DNA of 64,000 nucleotides, from the NCBI RefSeq assembly GCF_002019795.1, contig NZ_KV917381.1:4062068-4126067 (forward strand), written 5' to 3'. The stretch comes from Bacillus alkalicellulosilyticus (lineage in GTDB: Bacteria > Bacillota > Bacilli > Bacillales > Bacillaceae_F). Shown here piece after piece: positions 50,327 through 59,980 of the stretch. Every line of letters begins with the position of its first letter. Position 1 is the stretch's first letter. Made by a program: the position numbers and the translations under genes. The notes under the pieces were generated by a model. The model made no database searches and was not told the origin of the DNA. It saw nothing but the letters and a program-made list of their open reading frames with translations.

Positions 50327-53008
50327 CTACTCTTTTCCTTGTAACAGTTTGATTCTAGAAGCATGCTTAGAATAGCCAAAATTTCTGTCTACATATGCCA
50401 ACGCTTTATTGACTTGATTTTGATAATAATCATCGTCATTCATTAATTTATTGATTTCCATTGGCACATCTTTAGGTTCAGCGTATATTGCTGCTTCACC
50501 AAATAACTTTTTGTAGTGATGTGGAATAATTACAGGGACACCAACTGCCATTGCTTCAATAATTACTCGACCAAACGCTTCAACCAAATCGGGATGAGTA
50601 TAATAAACAAAAACATCTAGCGTTGCCAAAAAATCTTTCGGATGTACTGCTCCAAATTCTAGCACATGCCAATTTGTCGGTATTCGACCTAAAACATTTT
50701 CTGGAGCACTCGCTCCACCAAGGATATGAATTTCATATTCATTAGATTCTGGATACAATGTTAAAATTTCATCAGCATCTATTGGCCACTTAACAAGTTC
50801 ACCTCTTGAATGGCGCCCTATTTTAATTGTTTTACCTCTAGGTAGTCGTGATTCTCTCTTCCATTCCTCGACGTCAATAATATTAGACCAGTCTTCGTCT
50901 GAAAGATTAATGGCACTAAGTTCTTCAGCGTGTTGGTTAATCAAGGTTTCTCTTACCAACGGCCCAATCGGATACCACGTACCTGTTTTGCCAAAATGTT
51001 TTATTAAATTTTGTTCACAGTCTCTGATATCATAACGGCGTACGCCTTCTGGACCATAATCACTCATTGGAGTTTGGTTGATGATGACACATATATTTTT
51101 TGCTTCAACATCTGGGACATATCTTTGCCACTCTTGCAGGATCGGTGGATATCTCAGAATTAATACATCACACGATACTTTTTCTCCGTAAACAATCATT
51201 TGAACTTGTTCACCATCGATAAGCTGTCGTACCTTTGGATTGATTTTCTTTAAAGGATTAAAATCATATCGGAACATTTGCACAATACCCGTTCGTAAAC
51301 CTTGCCGTTTTTGAGCTTTAATTTCTTCCGCGTTAGATAAAGTAGAACCACCTTCAAATCTAAAGTCAGATACAATAATTACATCAAAATGTCGCCGTCC
51401 ATTTTGTTTTTCCTCGCGTTTAGGCCACATCGGTTCTGGGACAGGAAATGGTCTACTTTCTTGCGGATAATCAACCCTTACATTCTCAGCTGTTTTAAAG
51501 AAGTAAAACAAACTTTCTAAATGCTCTCTTCTAGCACCCATAAAATAGCCTGGGAAGCCAAAATAATTATTTGCAGTTAACGAAGTATCCGATTTCCTTT
51601 GGAAGGATAATGGTCCTGTCTTTAAATCGATAATTGTATCTTTTCCGAACACTTTTTTTATTCTTCTTATATATTCTGAATCAGCAGCAAAGCGAACACA
51701 ATCCCAATAGCCGACGCTCTCCATAATTGGCTCTCGACGGAACATAAAGGAGGACACATTTTTAAAAATGTAATAACCCGGCTCTGATCTTCTTGAAAAT
51801 TTTAAATCACTCGTTGCTCTTGCTTGCTGAGATGTATTTCCTAAATAAGCTGGATTATCCATCAAATGTCGGACTTGTTTTTCAATTTTTTCTGGATGAG
51901 ACCAATCGTCGGCATCATTTATTGTTACAAATTCACCCGTAGCTTGTTTTAGAGCAATGTTTCTTGCTACATACGGACCACTGTTTGTATGAACTTGCAA
52001 TAACTTTACTCTGTTATCTCTTTTTTCATATTCCTCAATTACTGAAACTGTGTTATCAGTACTGCAATCATCTACTACAAAGATTTCGAGGTTCTCCCAT
52101 GTCTGAGACAACATTGCGTCAATTGCTGTTCCGATTAATTCTTCCGCATTATATGCAGGAAGAATTACCGTTACTTTGGGGAGGTGGTCCTTAGATCCCG
52201 ATGGTGATACGGGAGGTAATGAAAGCTGGTCATAAGCTGTTTTTGTTTGGTCACCACTCAAAGTAATACTTGAAATTTCATTTACTTCTAAAGCTTTATT
52301 AATCCAAGCAAGTCTTCCTTCTAAAGTTTCTTCTAAATTAGCAGATGCTAATAATAAATTCGTTTCCTTATCCCCATATTTTTCAAAGGCTTCTTGTACG
52401 ACTTGTTTAGCTAGAGAAGCTTGTCCTAGTCTTTCCAAGCATTCTGCTTCAATTACTATAGCCTTTTTTAGCAGGTCCTCTTCATTTCTGCCTTCTAGAG
52501 CTTTTGGTAAATACTCTAAGCATTGTTGAGCCCCTTCTTTTCCTTCTTGATTTACATACCAAATGGCTAATTCCCAAGCGGCAAGGCTCTTTAAGTATGG
52601 GTCATCGCTTTTTTCATATAATTCTTTCAGGTCTATTAATCCCCGTTCTACAAATCCAAGACTATATAATCGCTGTTTATATCGATTTATCAATTGATGA
52701 AAACCCTTTTTCTTCTTCTTTTCCTTACTCACAAATTCTAATTTGTTTTTAATAGTAGAACCCTTCCGTTTAAAAAGCTTAAGAAAGCTTTTAATAAAAC
52801 TTTTGATAAAGTTAAGTAATAAACGTAGAGGATTCGTATAACGCCAGATTTTACTTTTTTGAATTGTATTATACTTATGTTGAGCTCTTTCTTTTGCATC
52901 CAGAGCTTCTTTATATTTTTGTTTCAAACTCTTTATTTCTTCTTCTTGCTCTTTATATTTTCTTTGTAATACATCAGAACCTTCTATTTCCTGGTCTCTA
53001 CTCATCAT
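50327..53008 (-). CDS. Two-domain glycosyltransferase, paralogue 2
   Basis: An 893-aa protein with the same layout as the gene behind it: coiled coil 1-50 ending in SKIWRYTNPLR, a basic hydrophobic stretch (LLLNFIKSFIKSFLKLF) that could touch the membrane, a TPR-like helical region, a GT2 domain (VTVILPAYNAEEL, FVVDDCSTDNT, INDADDWSHPEKIEKQV) and a GT4 domain (HFDVIIVSDFRFEGGSTLSN, VYYTHPDLVEAFGRVIIEAM). By eye it is very close to paralogue 1 throughout, so they are duplicates. ATG 53008 (ATG ATG AGT) follows GGGGTGAAGA. Gaps of about 50-60 bases separate the trio, which argues for one transcript. Confidence 0.88.
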   Translation of the reverse strand: MMSRDQEIEGSDVLQRKYKEQEEEIKSLKQKYKEALDAKERAQHKYNTIQKSKIWRYTNPLRLLLNFIKSFIKSFLKLFKRKGSTIKNKLEFVSKEKKKKKGFHQLINRYKQRLYSLGFVERGLIDLKELYEKSDDPYLKSLAAWELAIWYVNQEGKEGAQQCLEYLPKALEGRNEEDLLKKAIVIEAECLERLGQASLAKQVVQEAFEKYGDKETNLLLASANLEETLEGRLAWINKALEVNEISSITLSGDQTKTAYDQLSLPPVSPSGSKDHLPKVTVILPAYNAEELIGTAIDAMLSQTWENLEIFVVDDCSTDNTVSVIEEYEKRDNRVKLLQVHTNSGPYVARNIALKQATGEFVTINDADDWSHPEKIEKQVRHLMDNPAYLGNTSQQARATSDLKFSRRSEPGYYIFKNVSSFMFRREPIMESVGYWDCVRFAADSEYIRRIKKVFGKDTIIDLKTGPLSFQRKSDTSLTANNYFGFPGYFMGARREHLESLFYFFKTAENVRVDYPQESRPFPVPEPMWPKREEKQNGRRHFDVIIVSDFRFEGGSTLSNAEEIKAQKRQGLRTGIVQMFRYDFNPLKKINPKVRQLIDGEQVQMIVYGEKVSCDVLILRYPPILQEWQRYVPDVEAKNICVIINQTPMSDYGPEGVRRYDIRDCEQNLIKHFGKTGTWYPIGPLVRETLINQHAEELSAINLSDEDWSNIIDVEEWKRESRLPRGKTIKIGRHSRGELVKWPIDADEILTLYPESNEYEIHILGGASAPENVLGRIPTNWHVLEFGAVHPKDFLATLDVFVYYTHPDLVEAFGRVIIEAMAVGVPVIIPHHYKKLFGEAAIYAEPKDVPMEINKLMNDDDYYQNQVNKALAYVDRNFGYSKHASRIKLLQGKE

Positions 53009-53069
53009 TCTTCACCCCGTAAAAGTGATATTTTCTTAAATAACTACTAATTAAAATTCATTTACCATT

Positions 53070-55604
53070 TTAATCGTTTAAAAACTTATTAATCCTTACT
53101 TCATGCATACGATACCCAAAGTTTTCGTTTACGTATTGTAATGCGTTCTCTACTTTCGAATGATAATAGCTTTCATCACTAATTAACTTTTCTATTTCTT
53201 TTTTTACATCCTGAGGTTCAGCATAAACTGCTGCCTCCCCAAATAAATCTTTATAAACCGGCGGGATGATTACAGGGACACCCACTGCCATTGCCTCAAT
53301 TATGACTCGACCAAAGGATTCTATCCAATCAGGATGAGTATAATAAACGAAAATATCTAATGTAGCCAAGAAATCCCGTGGGTGCATAGCACCAAATTCG
53401 AAAACATTCCAATTGGATGGAATTCGTCCTAATACCTGTTCTGGCGCTGCTGCCCCACCTAAAATATGAACCTCATACTCTTCTGAATCAGGATAGATCA
53501 TAAGTAATTCTTCCGGGTCAATTGGCCACTTCACCATTTCACCCCTAGAATGTCTACCTATTCTTATTTTTTTACTACTAGGTGGTCTTTCCTGTCTTCT
53601 CCACTCATCCACGTTAATGATATTTACCCAATTCTCTGTAGATAAATGTATTGATGGAAGTTCCTCTGAATGATGAGTAACAAGTGTTTCTCTTATCAAA
53701 GGTCCTATTGGATACCACGTTCCTGATTTGACGAAATACTCCTGTAAACGTTGTTCACACACACTTATGTCATAACGCCGAACTCCATCTGGACCATAAT
53801 CGCTCATTGGTGTTTGATTCATAATGACACAGATATTTTTTGCTTCCACATCTGGGGTGAACTTTTGCCAATCTTGTAGTACAGGAGGGTATCTAAGAAT
53901 TAGTAAGTCACAAGATACTTTTTCTCCGTAGACTATTAGTTGAATATCATCACCATTTAATAACTCTCGTACTTTCGAATTAATTAACTTTGAGGGATTA
54001 TAATCATAGCGGTACATTTGAAAAAGTCCAGTTCGTAATCCTTTTTGTTTCTGTGCCTTTATTTCTTCTACACTAGATAACGTAGAACCACCATCAAACC
54101 TAAAATCCGATACGATGATTACATCAAAGTGTCTACGTCCGTTTAGCTTTTCTTCACGATTAGTCCACATCGGTTCAGGGACTTCAAAAGGCCTACGTTT
54201 TTGAGGGAAGTCAAAACGAAGGTTTGGTGCAATAGAATAGTAGTAATTATGTGCCTCTCTATATTCTTTTCTTACGCCCATTAAATATCCTGGAAAACCA
54301 AAGATTGAATTTCCTGTTAATGAATCCTCTGACTGCCTTTGAAAAGATAATGGACCCGTTTCTAATTCAGCTAATGCTCTTTCGCCAAACACCTTTTTAA
54401 AGCGCATAATGAACTCAGAATCTCCTGCAAATCTTACACTGTCCCAAAATCCCAACTTTTCCATTACTGGTTCTCTTCTAAACATAAACGAAGACATATT
54501 ACTAAATAGATATAAACCCGGTTTTCCACGTCGATGGAATTTCAGTTCGGAACTTGCCCGTGCTTGCTGTGAAGTATTTGCAATGATTTTATTGTTTTTA
54601 AGTAAATGTAACACTTGTTTTTCAATTTTTTCTGGGTGAGACCAATCATCCGCATCGTTAATTGTAATAAAATCTCCTGTCGCTTTTAACAATGCATAAT
54701 TTCGAGCAACGTATGGTCCCCCATTTTTAGTGAGTTTAATTAACGAAACTCGGTTATCCTCTTTAACAAAATCCTCAACAATAGCAATGGTGTTATCTGT
54801 ACTACAATCATCTACAACTATTATCTCGAGATTACCCCATGTTTGATTCAATAGGGAACGTATTGATGTATGAATAACAGTTTCAGCATTGTATACCGGA
54901 ATAATAATTGTTACTTTGACTTTATCCATACTAGTAGTATTGCCTATAGAAAAAAGACGGTCATAAGCTAACACGTCGTCTTGTTTTTGCATTGATATCG
55001 GACTTAAATTCCTATAGATAAAAGCCTTGTTTATCCAATGTACTCTATCTTCTTCTGTTGCTTCAAGATTTGCGTACGCTAAATACAAATCGGGGTGTTG
55101 TTGATTTTCAAGAGTTTGCGAAATTACTTTCTTTGCTTCTTTTACATCACCAATTAGGTCGTAACACTCTGCCAGTAAAATCGAACTTTCACGATAGCGA
55201 GCTTTGTCAATTCCTAATTTTCTTAAGTCCTGTAAGAACTTAATACACTTATTAGCATCTTCAACCGTTTGTCGATTAGCATGCCATACGGCAAGTTCCC
55301 AAGACGCTATTTTTTTCATAGCATGATCTTCTGTATCAATAAGCATATGTTTAAGCTCTTCGTAGGCTCTTTTTTCAAACCCAAGGTTGTAGAGGCGATA
55401 CTTCACCTTTTTAATTTGACGGAGATATGTTTGAACCTTACCACTTTTAAAGATATTTTTTATAAAAGCCTTTTGATTATCCGTTAATATATTCTTAACG
55501 TAGTGCTTTTGCTTTGAAGTCAACAATGTATCAAAAAGCCATTGTATGAAATTAGAAACCATTCGAACTGTCTTTTTTAGCATAATGTTTACAACACCTA
55601 ACAT
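53070..55604 (-). CDS. Two-domain glycosyltransferase, paralogue 3
   Basis: An 844-aa member of the trio that lacks the N-terminal coiled coil and WRYT motif; it begins instead with a short amphipathic segment (MVSNFIQWLFDTLLTSKQ). It then has the TPR-like region (KYRLYNLGFEKRAYEELKHM, WELAVWHANRQ), the GT2 domain (VKVTIIIPVYNAETVI, VVDDCSTDNTIAIV, INDADDWSHPEKIEKQV) and the GT4 domain (VYYTHPDWIESFGRVIIEAM). It is more diverged than the other two. ATG 55604 lies six bases past the ABC gene; ATG 55583 behind a weak AGGTG is an alternative start. Its different N-terminus suggests a different partner or position in the assembly. Confidence 0.85.
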   Translation of the reverse strand: MLGVVNIMLKKTVRMVSNFIQWLFDTLLTSKQKHYVKNILTDNQKAFIKNIFKSGKVQTYLRQIKKVKYRLYNLGFEKRAYEELKHMLIDTEDHAMKKIASWELAVWHANRQTVEDANKCIKFLQDLRKLGIDKARYRESSILLAECYDLIGDVKEAKKVISQTLENQQHPDLYLAYANLEATEEDRVHWINKAFIYRNLSPISMQKQDDVLAYDRLFSIGNTTSMDKVKVTIIIPVYNAETVIHTSIRSLLNQTWGNLEIIVVDDCSTDNTIAIVEDFVKEDNRVSLIKLTKNGGPYVARNYALLKATGDFITINDADDWSHPEKIEKQVLHLLKNNKIIANTSQQARASSELKFHRRGKPGLYLFSNMSSFMFRREPVMEKLGFWDSVRFAGDSEFIMRFKKVFGERALAELETGPLSFQRQSEDSLTGNSIFGFPGYLMGVRKEYREAHNYYYSIAPNLRFDFPQKRRPFEVPEPMWTNREEKLNGRRHFDVIIVSDFRFDGGSTLSSVEEIKAQKQKGLRTGLFQMYRYDYNPSKLINSKVRELLNGDDIQLIVYGEKVSCDLLILRYPPVLQDWQKFTPDVEAKNICVIMNQTPMSDYGPDGVRRYDISVCEQRLQEYFVKSGTWYPIGPLIRETLVTHHSEELPSIHLSTENWVNIINVDEWRRQERPPSSKKIRIGRHSRGEMVKWPIDPEELLMIYPDSEEYEVHILGGAAAPEQVLGRIPSNWNVFEFGAMHPRDFLATLDIFVYYTHPDWIESFGRVIIEAMAVGVPVIIPPVYKDLFGEAAVYAEPQDVKKEIEKLISDESYYHSKVENALQYVNENFGYRMHEVRINKFLND

Positions 55605-55609
55605 TATTT

Positions 55610-57148
55610 TTAGTTTTTATTTTTTTTCCTCTTAACTTCTTCTCTATATAATTGAACGGCTTCTTTAGAGTTCCCATCAAACCTAACTTTGCCCCGTTCC
55701 ATCCAAATTGCTCTCGTACAAACCTTCTCTACAAATCCCATACTATGAGAAACGATAATTACTGCTTTTGCCTGTTCCATCATTTCCTGAATTTTTTCAC
55801 TTGCCTTTTGCTTAAAAGCCATATCGCCAGTTGATAATGCTTCGTCTATAATAAAAATATCTGGCTTTAACGTTGCAGCAATACTAAAGCCTAATCTAGC
55901 CTTCATTCCGCTTGAATATTCTTTTACTGGTTTATTTATAAAATCCCCCAACTCAGAAAATTCTACAATATTAGCGTAATTATTGTTTACGTCTTTTTTC
56001 GGAATCCCCAGTAGCATTCCATTTAAATAAATATTGTCAGCACCTGTTAATTGTGCATTAAAACCAGTGCCATACCCTAACAACGCGGTCGTTTCTCCAT
56101 TAATTACTATATTCCCTTGGTCCGGTGTTAGGATTCTCGTAAATAATTTACATAGTGTGCTCTTACCAGCACCGTTATGCCCGATTATCCCTACTACTTC
56201 ACCTTCATTAATCGTAAAAGAAACATCATTTAGAGCATTAAATTTCTCGTTTTTCATTTCATAGGTGACACTAATTTGATTTAGCTTAATGGCTGTAGTA
56301 TCTCTTACTTCAGATTCAGTTTGAGCTAATTCAAGACGCTTTGGTTTCGGTTTCGGACTCTTAACTGGGATAGATTCTAGATATCGTTCTATTACATCTT
56401 TTGGATTTCCAATTTCTCTTATAACACCTTTATCCAACCAGATAAGACGATCACAGTTTTTCTTAGCATATTTAAGACTATGTGTTACAATTAAAACCAT
56501 TTTTGCTTTTGTTACTAACTGTTTTATTTTGTCTGCTGCCTTCTGACTAAACTCAGCATCTCCCGTATTCAAGGCTTCGTCCAGAATTAAAATTTCAGGT
56601 TCTAGGTAAGCCGCAACACTAAAACCAAGACGAGCTTTCATTCCACTCGAATAATACTTCATTGGTCGGTCGATAAACTCTCCAATACCAGAAAATTTAC
56701 AAATCTCTCCAATATACTCATCAATTTTATTTTTCTCAATACCAAGCATCATTCCATTTAAATAGACGTTTTCTCGTCCTGATAACTCCTTGTTAAATCC
56801 CATTCCTAAGGAAAAGAGTGCTGACACCTTGCCATTGACTGTTAATTGTCCTTCATCTGGTTGTAGGATTCCTGATATCAATTTACACAGGGTCGTTTTC
56901 CCAGAACCATTTGAACCAATAATTCCAAGAACTTCACCTTTATATCCTTTAAAATTAACATTTCGTAATGGCCAAAAAGCTTCCTTTTCCTTTGAAGCAC
57001 TTTCCTTTTTGTTTCGCAAGTAATTAAAGACGTGTGATTTATAGTCGTCCTTACGACCAGATAGATAAGAAACACCTAGATTATTTGCTTCTATAATAAC
57101 TTCCCTTGAATCAGAGGAAATATTGATTTTTTTCTCTTTGATTGACAT
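55610..57148 (-). CDS. Polysaccharide ABC exporter ATPase, two ATPase domains fused
   Basis: The 512-aa protein energises export of an undecaprenyl-linked polymer (TagH/Wzt type). It contains two complete ATPase domains. The first (about 18-255) has Walker A GSNGSGKTT at 78-86, signature YSSGMKARLG, Walker B EILILDEALNTGD and the H-loop VTHSLK. The second (about 285-505) has GHNGAGKST, YSSGMKARLG, IFIIDEALSTGD and VSHSMG. A Pro/Lys linker (VKSPKPKPKR) joins them. Family members usually are single-domain and dimerise, so this is a natural tandem fusion; I see no loss of catalytic residues. ATG 57148 lies 14 bases past the permease gene. No C-terminal polymer-recognition domain is present. Confidence 0.93.
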   Translation of the reverse strand: MSIKEKKINISSDSREVIIEANNLGVSYLSGRKDDYKSHVFNYLRNKKESASKEKEAFWPLRNVNFKGYKGEVLGIIGSNGSGKTTLCKLISGILQPDEGQLTVNGKVSALFSLGMGFNKELSGRENVYLNGMMLGIEKNKIDEYIGEICKFSGIGEFIDRPMKYYSSGMKARLGFSVAAYLEPEILILDEALNTGDAEFSQKAADKIKQLVTKAKMVLIVTHSLKYAKKNCDRLIWLDKGVIREIGNPKDVIERYLESIPVKSPKPKPKRLELAQTESEVRDTTAIKLNQISVTYEMKNEKFNALNDVSFTINEGEVVGIIGHNGAGKSTLCKLFTRILTPDQGNIVINGETTALLGYGTGFNAQLTGADNIYLNGMLLGIPKKDVNNNYANIVEFSELGDFINKPVKEYSSGMKARLGFSIAATLKPDIFIIDEALSTGDMAFKQKASEKIQEMMEQAKAVIIVSHSMGFVEKVCTRAIWMERGKVRFDGNSKEAVQLYREEVKRKKNKN

Positions 57149-57162
57149 AATAAAAACCTCTT

Positions 57163-57942
57163 TTATAGTGCTTTAATAATTTTATGTTCATTACGGTTAT
57201 AATAATATAGCAAACCAACAATAGATATAATTGATACAATCCCTATGATAACAATCCCCGTAAACTCAGGGACTCGCTGATACATGATGACATCCCGATA
57301 AGCATTTAATATCAAAGCAACGGGATTAACTTGAACAACCCAAGAAAATTCAGGTGGAAGCTCTCTTCCTTCCCATATTATAGGGGAAGCATAGAAAAAC
57401 AACCTCAGAATATGGGTCAATATATTATCGATATCACGTACAAATACACAAATATAAGAAACAAACAAACTTATTGCTATTAAAAACACTAATTGAATAA
57501 GTATAATAAGAGGTAAAAATACGATTTGCCAGCCTGGTACGACACCAAAAATCACTAAAAATATGGCTATAACAATTAACCCAAATGAAAAATTAAAAAC
57601 TTGAGTAGATGAAACAGCTAATGGAAAAATGGATTTAGGTAAATAAACCTGATTAATAATCGATGAATATTTTGTAATGGCCTTTGCAGATGTATTTACA
57701 GTCGTAATCATCCAGCGCCAAACAACTAGTCCAATGACAAGAAACACAGCATAATTCTCTCCGCCACGCCCCAATATAATAGCCACTAAAAAGTAATAAA
57801 CAACTACATTTAACAGTGGGTCCAAAAGCCACCAAAAATATCCCAGATAACTATTGCGATGTTCAGCCTTCAACCCTGATTTTACAAGATAAACTAAGAG
57901 GTCCTTCCTCTTTATAAGTTCAGATAAATAATTTTTAAACAA
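57163..57942 (-). CDS. Polysaccharide ABC exporter permease (ABC-2 type)
   Basis: A 259-aa integral membrane protein of the TagG/Wzm/RfbA family with six predicted membrane segments (YFWWLLDPLLNVVVYYFLVA, FLVIGLVVWRWMI, IVIAIFLVIFGVVPGW and others). The N-terminal amphipathic region (LIKRKDLLVYLVKSGLKAEHRNSYLGYFWW) and the C-terminal NPVALILNAYRDVIMYQRVPE motif are typical. Start is TTG 57942 behind GGCGGTG; no internal ATG is suitable. It forms the channel with the fused ATPase directly downstream. A homodimer of this protein with one fused ATPase chain would give the usual 2+2 domain count. Confidence 0.92.
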   Translation of the reverse strand: MFKNYLSELIKRKDLLVYLVKSGLKAEHRNSYLGYFWWLLDPLLNVVVYYFLVAIILGRGGENYAVFLVIGLVVWRWMITTVNTSAKAITKYSSIINQVYLPKSIFPLAVSSTQVFNFSFGLIVIAIFLVIFGVVPGWQIVFLPLIILIQLVFLIAISLFVSYICVFVRDIDNILTHILRLFFYASPIIWEGRELPPEFSWVVQVNPVALILNAYRDVIMYQRVPEFTGIVIIGIVSIISIVGLLYYYNRNEHKIIKAL

Positions 57943-58043
57943 CGTTCGTTACACCGCCTAACCTATATCTCTTATATAAATAAAAAACCTTAATAAATCA
58001 ACAGTACTATTATTACACAAATTCAAGTTATGTCTAGGGTAGA

Positions 58044-58811
58044 TTACACTCTATATTTTCTTAATTTATAGAACATATAATGTATAAAATACCAAGAGCT
58101 TTGCACTAAACCTAACTTCTCAATATCGCGATACACACTCCAATTTTGTTTGGCCATTTTGATTTTATTACTTGAGATAGAGTGTTGGACAAGTCTGTAT
58201 TTTGACAAAGTTTCTTGAAGACCGTAAGCATCAATACCTCTCTTACACAATGCTAACCATAAAACATAGTCTTGGCGTGTCCTAATATTGGACATTTGTA
58301 TTTCACCAACTTTCTCACGGTCAAGCATAACTGTTAAGCAACCAATGACATTTGATTTTAGTAAATCTTTATATGTGACTTTTTTAGGGACTTTTTCAAT
58401 AAAACCTGTTTCTTTCCCATCTTCGGTCATATTCATATACTGGGTAAAGGAAAATGCTATGTTTTGTTCCTGCATAAAAGCAAGTTGTTTCTCTAACTTT
58501 TTTGATAGCCACACATCATCACTATCTAAAAATGCGATATACTTCCCATTAGCTTGTCCAATGGCCACGTTTCTTGCAACGGCTGGCCCTTTATTCTCCT
58601 GAAATATCGTCAATTTAATTCTTGAATCCTTCTCCTGGTATCGAGCAATTAAATTAATGGTGTCATCTGTAGAACCATCATCCACAATAATCAATTCCCA
58701 ATATGGATAGGTTTGGTTAATCACAGACTCAATAGTCTCTTGGATAAATCGCGCCGAATTAAATGTAGGAGTTATTATAGATACTAAATCATTATTAGCT
58801 ACTTCTCCCAT
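58044..58811 (-). CDS. GT2 family glycosyltransferase
   Basis: A 255-aa inverting-fold (GT-A) transferase. Start ATG 58811 (MGEVANNDLVSIITPTFNS) follows GGGGGTG; the longer frame begins with TTG 58829 inside that site. It shows SIITPTFNSARFIQETI, IIVDDGSTDDT (about 45), NKGPAVARNVAIGQANG and the DxD FLDSDDVW (about 95), then a variable acceptor domain. It resembles TuaG/GgaA-type enzymes of Bacillus wall polysaccharide loci. It lies between the ABC permease and two GT4 genes. Donor sugar unknown. Confidence 0.9.
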   Translation of the reverse strand: MGEVANNDLVSIITPTFNSARFIQETIESVINQTYPYWELIIVDDGSTDDTINLIARYQEKDSRIKLTIFQENKGPAVARNVAIGQANGKYIAFLDSDDVWLSKKLEKQLAFMQEQNIAFSFTQYMNMTEDGKETGFIEKVPKKVTYKDLLKSNVIGCLTVMLDREKVGEIQMSNIRTRQDYVLWLALCKRGIDAYGLQETLSKYRLVQHSISSNKIKMAKQNWSVYRDIEKLGLVQSSWYFIHYMFYKLRKYRV

Positions 58812-58850
58812 CCTACTACACCCCCACAATAACTCTTTGTCCTGTTACAT

Positions 58851-59975
58851 TTACTTAGCTTGTAGTTCACAATACCATTTTATCAGTTTCGTTTCCTCAA
58901 TACTCCAATTCAAGCTTGTTCTTATAGCCTTCTTACCATTCTCTCCCATTAGCTTCGCTTCATTCGGATTATTCCTTATATAATTAAGAGCATTTTTTAT
59001 TTCTTGGTCATCGTTTGGATTAACCGCTATTCCACACTTGTATTTTTTAATAAAATCCTTCCACACTGGAAAATCCGAACAAATAATCGGTAATCCGGCA
59101 GTCATATATTCAAAAAACTTGGTTAATTCTTTTTTCATATAATGTTCAGTTGGTGGAAATAACGCGATACCTGCTAACCATCTAGTCTCAATATAACTGG
59201 CATCAATATCTTCTTTCCGCACATACTTACCTTTTCCATTTATAATTATCTGTTCCTGTTTTCCCTCTGCCACTTCATACATTCTATCGGCCAAATCTAC
59301 TGGACACCTCCCAATAAAATATACCGATAAACTTGGATCAATCGAGGGAAGTCTAGAATGGATAAAAGCTCCCCTATCAATTGTCACATTTCCGGTATAA
59401 AGCACTTTACTTTGAATGGGCATGTCGTAGGGTTTATTATTAAGTAATTCTTGATTGAGTATGGGGTAATTTAAAATACAAATACCCTTCGAATACTTTT
59501 CTCTATAATACTTCTCTGCTAAACAAATTTCTAATTTTTTTGAAAAGAAAGCTTCTACTATTGAATATACTTTAGAAATTCCTTTACGAAACAGCTTAGG
59601 AATGTAATTCTTTTGGGCAATGCTCGTTTCGTAATCTTCATGAACATCATAGATAACAACATTGTTTTTCTTTTTAAGAAGCCAGGCAACTGGGAGCAGC
59701 TCTGGGTCATGGATATGATAATAGTCTGCTTTACTTCTTTTTGCTTTTATAAAAGCTTCAGTTGTAGAAAACAACATTCGGAGAAGTCTATTGTTATGTT
59801 TTTTTAAATGAATAATTGGTATGCTACTGGAATTGATTTCAACATCAGTAGCTGTCACAATTAAGTTGACATCGTACCCTGCTTTTTTAAGGGACTTACA
59901 TTCCTTATGATAAATTCTTGGGTCAAAGGGATGATGCACAGTTGAAATGTGCACAACCTTTCCTTTCTTAGTCAT
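58851..59975 (-). CDS. GT4-like glycosyltransferase
   Basis: A 374-aa GT-B fold enzyme. The N-terminus carries VVHISTVHHPFDPRIYHKECKSLKKAGYDVNLI, characteristic of a GT4 subgroup in capsule clusters. YYHIHDPELLPVAWLL and VIYDVHEDYE follow. The C-terminal half has VLYTGNVTIDRGA, a KFFEYMTAGLPIICSDFPVWKDF donor-site region and GIAVNPNDDQEIKNALNYI. The classic E-x7-E is replaced here by the KFFEYMTAGLP form. ATG 59975 follows CGAGGTAAG and lies five bases past the previous gene's stop, so they are co-translated. Confidence 0.9.
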   Translation of the reverse strand: MTKKGKVVHISTVHHPFDPRIYHKECKSLKKAGYDVNLIVTATDVEINSSSIPIIHLKKHNNRLLRMLFSTTEAFIKAKRSKADYYHIHDPELLPVAWLLKKKNNVVIYDVHEDYETSIAQKNYIPKLFRKGISKVYSIVEAFFSKKLEICLAEKYYREKYSKGICILNYPILNQELLNNKPYDMPIQSKVLYTGNVTIDRGAFIHSRLPSIDPSLSVYFIGRCPVDLADRMYEVAEGKQEQIIINGKGKYVRKEDIDASYIETRWLAGIALFPPTEHYMKKELTKFFEYMTAGLPIICSDFPVWKDFIKKYKCGIAVNPNDDQEIKNALNYIRNNPNEAKLMGENGKKAIRTSLNWSIEETKLIKWYCELQAK

Positions 59976-59980
59976 TTGGC

